Shown here in pieces: positions 17,979-26,027 of a DNA stretch of 64,000 nt. Numbering within the stretch: the stretch's first letter is position 1; each line of letters opens with the position of its first letter. The notes beneath the pieces are model-generated. The model saw only the letters and a list, made by a program, of their open reading frames with translations, had not been told where the DNA came from and did not search any database. Source of the DNA: Streptomyces sp. SS1-1 (lineage in GTDB: Bacteria > Actinomycetota > Actinomycetes > Streptomycetales > Streptomycetaceae); contig NZ_WBXN01000004.1 of the NCBI RefSeq assembly GCF_008973465.1, forward strand, positions 2,542,001 to 2,606,000, given 5' to 3'. A program made the translations under genes and the position numbers.

Positions 17979-20222
17979 CTAACCGCCCGCCGTCACCTTG
18001 TCCCGGGCCGGGTCCGGCTTTCCGATGGCCGGCCCGGCGGCCGGGGTGCCGTCGGACTCGCTCACGCCGAAGCGCGCGTGGAACCGTCGCAGCGGTCCCG
18101 GTGCCCACCAGGTCGCCCGGCCCGTGAGCCGCATGACGGCCGGGACCAGGAGGCTGCGGACGATCATCGCGTCCATCAGCACGGCCAGCGCGATCCCGAG
18201 GCCCAGCATCTTGGTGTTGGTCACCCGGGAGGTGCCGATGGCGACCATCACGACCGCGAGGATCACGGCGGCGGCGGTGATCAGGCCGCCGGTGCGCTGC
18301 AGCCCGTGCCGAACGGCCTGTTCGTGGTCGCCGGTCGTGTCGTACTCCTCCTTGATGCGGGACAGCAGGAACACGCCGTAGTCCATGGAGAGGCCGAAGG
18401 CGACGCAGAACATCAGCACCGGCAGGGTCGTCTCGATCGAGCCGGGGCTGGTGAAGCCCAGCAGGCCGGACAGATGCCCGTCCTGGAAGACCCAGACCAC
18501 CGCGCCGAACATCGCCGTGAGGCTGAGCGCGTTGAGCACCACGGCCTGGAGCGGTATCAGCACACTGCCCGTCAGCAGGAACACCAGCAGCAGGGTGACG
18601 ACGGCGATGAAGGCGGCCGCCGCCGGCAGACGCTCGGCTATGGCGTCCTTGGAGTCGACGAGGACCGCCGCGGCGCCGGTCACCTTGGTGTCGAACGGCG
18701 CCGGTGCCGCGCGCAGGTCGTCCACGAGGGCCTGGGCCGGGTCGTCCACGGCCTCGCCCTCGGGCAGCACGGTGAAGTACGCCGTCTCGCCCCGCACCAG
18801 CGGCCCGTCGACCCGGAGCACCTGCGGCAGCGCGGAGATCCGCTCCTTGTACGCCGCGTACTCGGCCGGGGTGGCCCGCCCCTCGGCGAGCACCTCCAGG
18901 CCGCCGCCGGGGCTGCCCGGGAAGCCGTCGCGGATGTGCTGCTGGACGACATGGGACTCGGCACCGGACGGCAGCTGCCGGTCGTCGGCGGTGCCGAACT
19001 TCACGCCCAGGAAGGGCAGCCCGAGCAGGACCAGCACGGCGGTGGTGCCGAGGGCGAAGAAGGGGGCGCGGCGCATGACGACCCGCGCGGTGAGCGCCCA
19101 TGCCCCGCCCTGGGGGCGCGCGGCGGCCTCGGCGGCCTCCGGCCGGCGTCCGCGCCGGAACAGCCGGCGCAGGTCGAGCGCGTTCACCCGGTGCCCGAGC
19201 AGGATCAGGGCCGCCGGGAGCAGGATCAGCGCGGCCGCCGCGGCCAGCAGGACCACCGCGATGCCGGCGTAGGCGAAGGACCGCAGGAAGTACTGCGGGA
19301 AGAGCAGCATCGCGGCGAGGGAGACGGCGACCGTGAGCGCCGAGAACAGGACGGTGCGCCCGGCGGTGCGCAGCGTGGTGCCGACCGCCGTCAGCGGTTC
19401 CGCCCCGGCGGCCAGCTCCTCGCGGAAGCGGCGGACGATGAACAGGGCGTAGTCCACGGCGAGTCCGAGGCCGAGGGCCGTCGTGAGGTTCATGGCGAAG
19501 ACCGACACGTCGGTGAGCTCGGTGAGCCCGCGCAGTACCGCGTTGGTGCCGAGGATGGCGACGATGCCGATGCCGAGGGGCAGCAGGGCCGCCACCGCAC
19601 TGCCGAACACCATCACGAGCAGGACGAGGGTGATCGGCAGGGCGATCACCTCGGCCCGGATCAGGTCCTCCTGGATCGTCGTCTGCATCTCGTGCCGCAC
19701 GGCGACGGGGCCCCCGACGGACACCTGCACCGGGCCGTGCGCGCCGCGCAGCTCGGGCGCGATGCGGTCCAGGGTCTCGCCCATCCGCTTCTCGTCGCCC
19801 GTGATGCGGGCGGCGATCAGCGCCTCGTGCCCGTCCTCGGCGCGCAGGGCGGGGGCCGAGGAGGCGTCCGCCTGCCAGTAGGAGCCGACTCCGACGACAC
19901 CTTTCTCGCGTGCCAGTCGGGTGGTGAGCTTCTCGGCCTCGGCGGCGACCCCGGGATCGTCGACGGAGGCCTCACCCGCGTCCACCAGGAGGAGCAGGTT
20001 GGGCTGGGAGGCGGGGAACGCCCGCTCCAGGGCACGGGTGGCGTAGGTGGACTCGGCGTCCGGGTCCTCCCAGCCGCCGCTGCCCAGGCGGTCGGCGACC
20101 CCGCTGCCCGCCAGCACGGCGAGCGCGGTGATGACCAGGGCCATCAGCAGGGACAGCCGGGGCCGTGCGGTCACGAAGCGGGTCCAGCCTCCGACCCGGG
20201 GTGAGCTGTCGGCGTCTTTCAT
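17979..20222 (-). CDS. MMPL-family RND transporter
   Basis: This 747-residue exporter has two similar halves, each with a membrane helix, a large extracytoplasmic loop and five more helices. The conserved intramembrane Asp-Tyr pairs occur in both halves (LGLAVDYALFIVRRF and LSMDYGVFLLSRIKEEYDTT). MMPL proteins export lipids, siderophores or drugs using the proton gradient. The ATG at 20222 has an AAGGGGA site; a GTG six codons upstream is less likely. The gene is divergent from a TetR regulator across two palindromes, so it is almost certainly the repressed target. Substrate unknown. Confidence 0.92.
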   Translation of the reverse strand: MKDADSSPRVGGWTRFVTARPRLSLLMALVITALAVLAGSGVADRLGSGGWEDPDAESTYATRALERAFPASQPNLLLLVDAGEASVDDPGVAAEAEKLTTRLAREKGVVGVGSYWQADASSAPALRAEDGHEALIAARITGDEKRMGETLDRIAPELRGAHGPVQVSVGGPVAVRHEMQTTIQEDLIRAEVIALPITLVLLVMVFGSAVAALLPLGIGIVAILGTNAVLRGLTELTDVSVFAMNLTTALGLGLAVDYALFIVRRFREELAAGAEPLTAVGTTLRTAGRTVLFSALTVAVSLAAMLLFPQYFLRSFAYAGIAVVLLAAAAALILLPAALILLGHRVNALDLRRLFRRGRRPEAAEAAARPQGGAWALTARVVMRRAPFFALGTTAVLVLLGLPFLGVKFGTADDRQLPSGAESHVVQQHIRDGFPGSPGGGLEVLAEGRATPAEYAAYKERISALPQVLRVDGPLVRGETAYFTVLPEGEAVDDPAQALVDDLRAAPAPFDTKVTGAAAVLVDSKDAIAERLPAAAAFIAVVTLLLVFLLTGSVLIPLQAVVLNALSLTAMFGAVVWVFQDGHLSGLLGFTSPGSIETTLPVLMFCVAFGLSMDYGVFLLSRIKEEYDTTGDHEQAVRHGLQRTGGLITAAAVILAVVMVAIGTSRVTNTKMLGLGIALAVLMDAMIVRSLLVPAVMRLTGRATWWAPGPLRRFHARFGVSESDGTPAAGPAIGKPDPARDKVTAGG

Positions 20223-20297
20223 GGGCGGTGTCCCCTTCACCCTGATCCGGCTGTGCGCAAGGAGGGCAGCATGGAAGCGTCACTGCCATAGACTGGC

Positions 20298-20347
20298 AAA
20301 CACGAGCGATCGCTCGCGTTTCTAGAATGCGAGCGGTGACTCGCGTT
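20298..20347. promoter_or_regulatory. Two TetR-type operators between the MMPL and tetR genes
   Basis: Site 1 (20298-20321) is a 24-bp near-perfect palindrome centred on GAGCGATCGCTC and flanked by AAAC and GTTT. Site 2 (20326-20347) repeats the half-sites as GCGAG-cggtga-CTCGC within the same AAT...GTTT frame. Their position in the divergent promoter region marks them as the binding sites of the adjacent TetR protein. Confidence 0.75.
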
Positions 20348-20380
20348 TGTCAATCGCGTTCGGAAAGCTGGGGATGACGC

Positions 20381-21091
20381 GTGTCCGCCAACCAGGACGG
20401 CCAGGACAGCCAGAAAAGCCAGGACGGCCGGGACAGTCAGGAGAAGGAGCAGCCGCGCCGCCGCCAGGCCCGCGGTGAGCGCCGTATCGCCCAGCTGCTG
20501 GAGGCCGCGGCGGCCGTCTTCACGACCACCGGCTACTCGGCGGCCAGCACCAACGCCATCGCCCGCGAGGCCGGCGTCTCACCGGGCACGCTCTACCAGT
20601 TCTTCCCGAACAAGGAGGCGATCGCCATCGAGCTGGGCGGGCGCCTGATGCGGCAGATGCGCGAGACCTACGGCGAGGCGCTCGCCCCGGTCGACCCGAC
20701 GACCTCCCTGGAGGAGGCGGTCACCGCGGCCGTGGACCGGTTCATCGCCTTCAACTGCGAGCACCCGGTGTTCTTCACCCTGATGCACGGCCCGGACGTC
20801 CCCGGCCGGATGGCGGAGGAGCACGACGCCCTGCACGCGACCCTGCTGGGCCGGATCGAGACCCTGCTCTCCTCGCTGCTGCCCGGCGCGGACCCGGCCG
20901 AGCTCAACCGCACCGCCCAGATGTGCCTGGGCCTGTACAAGACGGGTCTGGAGCTGGTGCTCGCCCACGAGGGCGCCGAGCGCGAGGCGTACGTGCGGGA
21001 GCTGAAGAACGTGCTGATCCGCTACCTCGGGCCGCTGGTCGGCGACCGGATGGGCCACGCGGACGCCCCGGGAGCGGCACCCACGGCGTGA
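20381..21091 (+). CDS. TetR-family regulator of the MMPL exporter
   Basis: This 236-residue repressor has a Gln/Asp-rich 30-residue N-terminal extension and then a TetR HTH: RIAQLLEAAAAVFTTTGY and STNAIAREAGVSPGTLYQFF, ending with the usual FPNKEAI. The C-terminal half (TetR_C-like) is the ligand pocket and dimer interface. It starts with a GTG at 20381; a later start inside the extension cannot be excluded. It is divergent from the exporter gene and very likely represses both genes, released by a compound the pump exports. Confidence 0.88.
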   Translation: MSANQDGQDSQKSQDGRDSQEKEQPRRRQARGERRIAQLLEAAAAVFTTTGYSAASTNAIAREAGVSPGTLYQFFPNKEAIAIELGGRLMRQMRETYGEALAPVDPTTSLEEAVTAAVDRFIAFNCEHPVFFTLMHGPDVPGRMAEEHDALHATLLGRIETLLSSLLPGADPAELNRTAQMCLGLYKTGLELVLAHEGAEREAYVRELKNVLIRYLGPLVGDRMGHADAPGAAPTA

Positions 21092-21189
21092 CACGCGCCG
21101 CATTCCGACGCGCCCCGCATCCCGGCGCCTCGGCGCGGTACCCGCCGAACACGCGTGCTGTACCGACAGGGCCGGCCCCTCTTTGAGCA

Positions 21190-21207
21190 GTACCCCATAG
21201 GGGTATA
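21190..21207 (+). promoter_or_regulatory. CsoR-type copper operator
   Basis: TACCCC-ATA-GGGGTA at 21191-21205, in the context GTATAC, matches the GC-box pseudo-palindrome bound by the copper sensor CsoR upstream of copZA operons. No csoR gene is in the window, so a CsoR encoded elsewhere would act here. Confidence 0.75.
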
Positions 21208-21273
21208 CGGTTGAATGCGGAAGGGGACCCCGTGAGCCCCCTCGGCCCCACACGCCTCGACGAGGAGAACGAC

Positions 21274-21513
21274 ATGACCGCCCAGACCGACACCACCGGT
21301 TCCGTCACCGCCGTCTACAAGGTGAGCGGCATGAGCTGCGGGCACTGCGAAGGGGCCGTCTCCGGCGAGATCTCCGAGCTGGCCGGCGTCAGCTCCGTGC
21401 AGGCCGTCGCCGCGACCGGCGAGGTCACCGTGGTCTCGGCCGCCCCGCTGGACGACGCCGCCGTGCGCGAGGCCGTCGACGAGGCCGGCTTCGAACTGGT
21501 CGGCCGGATCTGA
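21274..21513 (+). CDS. copZ: Copper chaperone CopZ (HMA domain)
   Basis: This 79-residue single heavy-metal-associated domain carries the Cu(I) ligand motif MSCGHC (in [13 protein letters not shown]). It would carry Cu(I) in the cytoplasm to the ATPase encoded 7 bp downstream. The ATG at 21274 with GAGGAGAAC is preferred to an in-frame start at 21211 that lacks a ribosome site and adds an unstructured extension. The CsoR-type site upstream predicts copper induction. Confidence 0.92.
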   Translation: MTAQTDTTGSVTAVYKVSGMSCGHCEGAVSGEISELAGVSSVQAVAATGEVTVVSAAPLDDAAVREAVDEAGFELVGRI

Positions 21514-21520
21514 TCCCGCC

Positions 21521-23824
21521 ATGCCCCGCACCTCCACCGGCGAACCGGCCATAGCCGAGGCCCCGGCCGCCCCCACGGCCCCGACCGCTCCCGGGGCGGC
21601 CGCCACCTCGCAGGCCGAGCTGCTCATCGGCGGGATGACCTGCGCGTCCTGCGCGGCCCGCGTCGAGAAGAAGCTCAACCGCATGGACGGCGTGACCGCC
21701 TCGGTGAACTACGCGACCGAGAAGGCGCGGGTCAGCCACCCCGCCGACGTCTCCGTCGCCGACCTGATCGCCGTCGTGGAGCGGACGGGGTACACCGCGC
21801 GCGAGCCGGAGCCGCCCCGGCCCGCGCCCGAGGAGCCCACCGGGGCCGCCGAGGTCACGGAGGACTCCGGGCCGGACTCCTACCGGCAGCGCCTCGTCGT
21901 CTCCGCGCTGCTGTCCGTCCCGGTCGTCCTGCTGTCGATGGTCCCGGCCCTGCAGTTCGACAACTGGCAGTGGCTGGCGCTGACCCTCGCCTCCCCGGTC
22001 GTGGTGTGGGGCGGACTGCCCTTCCACCGGGCCGCGTCCACCAACGCCCGGCACGGCGCCGCCACCATGGACACGCTGGTCTCGGTGGGCACGCTGGCGG
22101 CGTACGGCTGGTCGCTGTGGGCCCTGTTCCTCGGCGACGCCGGCATGAGCGGGATGCGCGACGGCTTCTCGTTCACGGTGTCCCGCGGGGACGGCGCCTC
22201 CCAGATCTACCTGGAGGTCGCCTCCGGGGTGATCACCTTCATCCTCCTCGGCCGCCATCTGGAGGCACGGGCCAAGCGCCGCGCGGGCCACGCGCTCCGC
22301 GCCCTGATGGAGCTGGGCGCGAAGGACGTCGGCGTCCTGCGGGACGGACGCGAGGTCCGCGTGCCGGTGGAGCGGCTGGCCGTCGGGGACCGGTTCGTCG
22401 TCCGGCCCGGCGAGAAGATCGCCACCGACGGCACCGTCGTGGAGGGCGCCTCCGCCGTGGACGCCGCCCTGCTGACCGGGGAGTCGGCGCCGGTGGACGT
22501 GGGTGTCGGGGACGCCGTCACCGGGGCGACGGTCAACGCGGGCGGCCGGCTCGTCGTGGAGGCGACCCGGGTCGGCGCGGACACCCGGCTGGCGCGGATG
22601 GCGCGGCTGGTGGAGGAGGCGCAGAGCGGCAAGGCCGAGGCGCAGCGGCTCGCCGACCGGATCTCCGCCGTCTTCGTGCCCGTGGTCATCGCCCTCGCGG
22701 TCGCCACCTTCGGCGTCTGGCTCGGCGCCACCGGCGACACGGCGGCCGCGTTCACCGCCGCCGTCGCGGTGCTGATCATCGCCTGCCCGTGCGCGCTGGG
22801 CCTGGCCACGCCGACGGCCCTGATGGTCGGCACGGGGCGCGGCGCGCAGCTCGGCATCCTCATCAAGGGTCCCGAGGTGCTGGAGTCCACGCGCCGGGTC
22901 GACACGGTCCTGCTGGACAAGACGGGCACGGTCACCACGGGCCGTATGACCCTCCAGGGCGTGTACGCCGCCGAGGGGACGGACGAGGAGACGCTGCTGC
23001 GGCTCGCGGGCGCCGTGGAGCACGCCTCGGAGCACCCGGTGGCCCGCGCGGTCGCCGCGGGCGCCGAGGAGCGGGCCGGACGGCTGCCCGCGGTCGAGGA
23101 CTTCACCAACGTGCCGGGGAAGGGCGTCCGCGGACGCGTGGAGGGCCATGAGGTGGCCGTGGGCCGCCTCGCCGAGAACACGGCGGCCCTGCCCGCAGAG
23201 CTGGCCCGCGCCGCCGAGGAGGCCGAGCGCCAGGGCCGTACGGCCGTCGTGGTCGGCTGGGACGGGGTGGCACGGGGTGTCCTCGCGGTCGCGGACACCG
23301 TGAAGGAGAGCAGCGCGGAGGCGGTACGGGCGCTGCGCGCGCTGGGGCTCACCCCGGTGCTGCTGACCGGGGACAACCGGCGGGTGGCCGAGTCGGTGGC
23401 GCACGCGGTCGGTATCGATCAGGTGATCGCGGAGGTCCTGCCGGAGGACAAGGTCGAGGCGGTACGGCGGCTGCGGCGCGAGGGGCGGTCGGTGGCCGTG
23501 GTCGGTGACGGCGTCAACGACGCGGCGGCGCTCGCCACCGCCGATCTGGGCCTGGCCATGGGGACGGGCACGGACGCGGCGATCGAGGCGAGCGACCTGA
23601 CCCTGGTCCGCGGGGACCTGCGGGTGGCCGCGGACGCGATCCGGCTGTCCCGGCGGACCCTGGCCGTCATCAAGGGCAACCTCGTCTGGGCCTTCGGCTA
23701 CAACGTCGCCGCGCTGCCGCTGGCCGCGGCGGGGCTGCTGAACCCGATGATCGCGGGGGCCGCCATGGCGTTCTCGTCCGTGTTCGTGGTGACCAACAGC
23801 CTGCGTCTGCGGACGTTCCGGTGA
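21521..23824 (+). CDS. copA: Copper-translocating P1B-type ATPase
   Basis: This 767-residue ATPase exports Cu(I). It has an N-terminal HMA domain with GGMTCASC, eight predicted helices with the transport motif [10 protein letters not shown], the phosphorylation motif [11 protein letters not shown], and the hinge [11 protein letters not shown], all intact. It follows copZ with 7 bp spacing and no separate promoter, so the pair is one operon under the upstream CsoR-type operator. The CPC motif marks the Cu/Ag subgroup. Confidence 0.96.
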   Translation: MPRTSTGEPAIAEAPAAPTAPTAPGAAATSQAELLIGGMTCASCAARVEKKLNRMDGVTASVNYATEKARVSHPADVSVADLIAVVERTGYTAREPEPPRPAPEEPTGAAEVTEDSGPDSYRQRLVVSALLSVPVVLLSMVPALQFDNWQWLALTLASPVVVWGGLPFHRAASTNARHGAATMDTLVSVGTLAAYGWSLWALFLGDAGMSGMRDGFSFTVSRGDGASQIYLEVASGVITFILLGRHLEARAKRRAGHALRALMELGAKDVGVLRDGREVRVPVERLAVGDRFVVRPGEKIATDGTVVEGASAVDAALLTGESAPVDVGVGDAVTGATVNAGGRLVVEATRVGADTRLARMARLVEEAQSGKAEAQRLADRISAVFVPVVIALAVATFGVWLGATGDTAAAFTAAVAVLIIACPCALGLATPTALMVGTGRGAQLGILIKGPEVLESTRRVDTVLLDKTGTVTTGRMTLQGVYAAEGTDEETLLRLAGAVEHASEHPVARAVAAGAEERAGRLPAVEDFTNVPGKGVRGRVEGHEVAVGRLAENTAALPAELARAAEEAERQGRTAVVVGWDGVARGVLAVADTVKESSAEAVRALRALGLTPVLLTGDNRRVAESVAHAVGIDQVIAEVLPEDKVEAVRRLRREGRSVAVVGDGVNDAAALATADLGLAMGTGTDAAIEASDLTLVRGDLRVAADAIRLSRRTLAVIKGNLVWAFGYNVAALPLAAAGLLNPMIAGAAMAFSSVFVVTNSLRLRTFR

Positions 23825-24039
23825 ATTCGTAGGAAGAACCACCCCGGACCCCCCTGGAGTCCGGCGCCAGGCTCACATAAGCTCTTCACAAGGCTCACGC
23901 ATCATCCTTACGCTGGAGCCCCAGTCGCCGTATCTGCTCTCTTGCGCACCTAACGGACATATGCAAGAGACGCAGATCACAGTGACGTGAACGTAACCAT
24001 CGAAGGGGTTCGAAGGTCTAAGTTGACGATGTCAGGCGG

Positions 24040-24341
24040 CGTCTTGGGGGGCGCCCACTGGCATCTGAGGATGTCTTGGGGGACTTCCTCAGAGTTGCGT
24101 TGCCGGGGCACGCATCTCGGGAAGCTTTGAGCGGCCCTCCCGAGTGTGCGCTGTCCCGGCAGACCGCACAGAACAACCGCATACATGAGTACGTCGAGTT
24201 CTGCTCATTGTGCTCAACAGCGATTCAGGCGCTGTCCTCACAGACGCCCGGCCGGATCCCGTGGGGGGAATCCGCACCGGGACATGGGAAGGCGCCCTGG
24301 ACGTCGGCCCGTGGGGGGACCGCCGCCAGGGCGCCTTCTTC
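24040..24341 (+). ncRNA. Candidate structured small RNA
   Basis: Consecutive hairpins are visible on the plus strand: CTGAGGA/TCCTCAG (24065-24092), and CTCGGGA/TCCCGAG (24116-24144) extended by GCACGC pairing with GTGTGCGC. They end in a perfect terminator with a T-rich tail that no upstream protein gene within 450 bp needs. The 5' end is not defined; 24040 is a guess. It could instead be a long leader or a decayed gene. Confidence 0.4.
24288..24341 (+). terminator. Strong Rho-independent terminator
   Basis: The stem GAAGGCGCCCTGG / CCAGGGCGCCTTC (24288-24300 and 24326-24338) is followed by TTCTTTT on the plus strand. The stem is long and the loop is about 25 bases. It would end a rightward transcript. 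Confidence 0.8.
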
Positions 24342-24412
24342 TTTTCCGGACCTCTTGTCGCCCGCGTCCCCTTGTCCCCGAGACGTGTCCCCGAGACTTC
24401 CCCGTGACGCAC

Positions 24413-24453
24413 GGAAGCCCCGCACCCGACCCTGACGGTCGGACACGGGGCTC
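24413..24453 (-). terminator. Terminator after citrate synthase
   Basis: GGAAGCCCCG (24416-24425) pairs with CGGGGCTCC (24444-24452), with a second inner stem around GACGGTCGG. It lies 20 bp beyond the citrate synthase stop on the minus strand. Confidence 0.7.
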
Positions 24454-24472
24454 CAGGATCCGAGGGGGCGGC

Positions 24473-25762
24473 TCAGCGCTCCTCGACGGGGACGAAGTCG
24501 CGCTCGACGACGCCCGTGTAGATCTGGCGCGGGCGGCCGATGCGGGAACCCGGCTCCTTGATCATCTCGTGCCACTGGGCGATCCAGCCCGGCAGGCGGC
24601 CGAGGGCGAACAGGACCGTGAACATCTCGGTCGGGAAGCCCATGGCCCGGTAGATCAGGCCGGTGTAGAAGTCCACGTTCGGGTAGAGGCTGCGCGAGAC
24701 GAAGTAGTCGTCGGAGAGCGCGTGCTCCTCCAGCTTGAGCGCGATGTCCAGCAGCTCGTCGGACTTGCCGAGAGCGGAGAGGACGTCGTGCGCGGCGGCC
24801 TTGATGATCTTGGCGCGCGGGTCGAAGTTCTTGTAGACCCGGTGGCCGAAGCCCATCAGGCGGACGCCGTCCTCCTTGTTCTTCACCTTGCGGATGAAGG
24901 AGTCGACGTCGCCGCCGGCGTCGCGGATGCCCTCGAGCATCTCCAGCACCGACTGGTTGGCGCCACCGTGCAGCGGGCCCCACAGGGCGTTGATGCCGGC
25001 GGAGATCGAGGCGAACATGTTCGCCTGCGACGAGCCGACGAGGCGGACCGTGGAGGTCGAGCAGTTCTGCTCGTGGTCCGCGTGCAGGATCAGCAGCTTG
25101 TCGAGCGCCGAGACGACGACCGGGTCGAGGTCGTACTCCTGGGCCGGCACCGAGAACGTCATGCGCAGGAAGTTCTCGACGTAGCCGAGGTCGTTGCGCG
25201 GGTAGACGAACGGGTGGCCGATCGACTTCTTGTACGCGTACGCGGCGATCGTTGGAAGCTTCGCGAGCAGCCGGATCGTCGAAAGGTTGCGCTGCGTCTC
25301 GTCGAACGGGTTGTGGCTGTCCTGGTAGAAGGTGGACAGCGCCGAGACGACCGACGACAGCATGGCCATCGGGTGGGCGTCGCGCGGGAAGCCCTTGTAG
25401 AAGTTCTTGACGTCCTCGTGCAGCAGGGTGTGCTGCGTGATGTCGTTCTTGAACGACGAGAGCTCGTCGACCGTCGGCAGTTCGCCGTTGATCAGCAGGT
25501 AGGCGACCTCCAGGAAGGTGGAGCGCTCGGCCAGCTGCTCGATCGGGTAGCCGCGGTAGCGGAGGATGCCCGCCTCGCCGTCGAGGTAGGTGATGGCGGA
25601 TTTATACGCGGCCGTGTTGCCGTAGCCGCTGTCCAGCGTCACCAGACCGGTCTGGGCGCGGAGCTTGCCGATGTCGAAGCCCTTGTCGCCGACGGTGCTG
25701 TCGATCACCGGGTAGGTGTACTCGCCGTCGCCGTACCGCACTACTACAGAGTTGTCGCTCAC
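24473..25762 (-). CDS. gltA: Citrate synthase
   Basis: This 429-residue type II (hexameric) citrate synthase condenses oxaloacetate and acetyl-CoA in the TCA cycle. The signature GFGHRVYKNFDPRA carries the catalytic histidine, GPLHGGANQSVLEML is the acetyl-CoA loop, and the N-terminal beta domain (VRYGDGEYTYPVIDSTVGDKGF) is present. I chose the GTG at 25762, giving MSDNSVVV with an AGGGAAG ribosome site, over the GTG four codons upstream. It is a single-gene unit with its own terminator. From memory this is the citA position in S. coelicolor. Confidence 0.95.
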   Translation of the reverse strand: MSDNSVVVRYGDGEYTYPVIDSTVGDKGFDIGKLRAQTGLVTLDSGYGNTAAYKSAITYLDGEAGILRYRGYPIEQLAERSTFLEVAYLLINGELPTVDELSSFKNDITQHTLLHEDVKNFYKGFPRDAHPMAMLSSVVSALSTFYQDSHNPFDETQRNLSTIRLLAKLPTIAAYAYKKSIGHPFVYPRNDLGYVENFLRMTFSVPAQEYDLDPVVVSALDKLLILHADHEQNCSTSTVRLVGSSQANMFASISAGINALWGPLHGGANQSVLEMLEGIRDAGGDVDSFIRKVKNKEDGVRLMGFGHRVYKNFDPRAKIIKAAAHDVLSALGKSDELLDIALKLEEHALSDDYFVSRSLYPNVDFYTGLIYRAMGFPTEMFTVLFALGRLPGWIAQWHEMIKEPGSRIGRPRQIYTGVVERDFVPVEER

Positions 25763-26027
25763 GTCTTCCCTCACCGACGTTGTGCCTCATCTTCGAGGTT
25801 GCCCTGACTGTCTCTACCCTCCCCCATTCGGCTCAGGAGAGTGCACTCGGGGTCGACCATTGGGCCTATTGACGGCACTGAGTGCCGCCAACCTGCCATC
25901 CTGCCCCCTGTCTTGCCCATCCGGAAGTGGTCTGTGACCTTCACGACTCATTTGATCGATCATTTTTTTCACGACCTTATGAAACCGCAGGTCACCGGAG
26001 GGCCCTCAGGGGCCCCGGACGGCCCGT

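Larger units (their letters stand above)
23825..24472. other. AT-richer intergenic region between copA and citrate synthase
   Basis: About 650 bp with no convincing protein gene; short frames on both strands have poor codon bias. GC is clearly lower than in the genes around it, especially at 23880-24240. It contains two hairpins (24065-24092, 24108-24151), a strong plus-strand terminator (24288-24341) and the citrate synthase terminator (24413-24453). A small plus-strand RNA is the simplest explanation. Confidence 0.6.

Noticed and set aside
23977..24186. 69-codon minus-strand frame in the same gap
   Set aside because: No ribosome site, atypical codon use and overlap with hairpins.
24076..24435. 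119-codon plus-strand frame in the copA-gltA gap
   Set aside because: Poor third-position GC, runs through two terminators, and no recognisable domain; a structured RNA explains the conserved-looking hairpins better.
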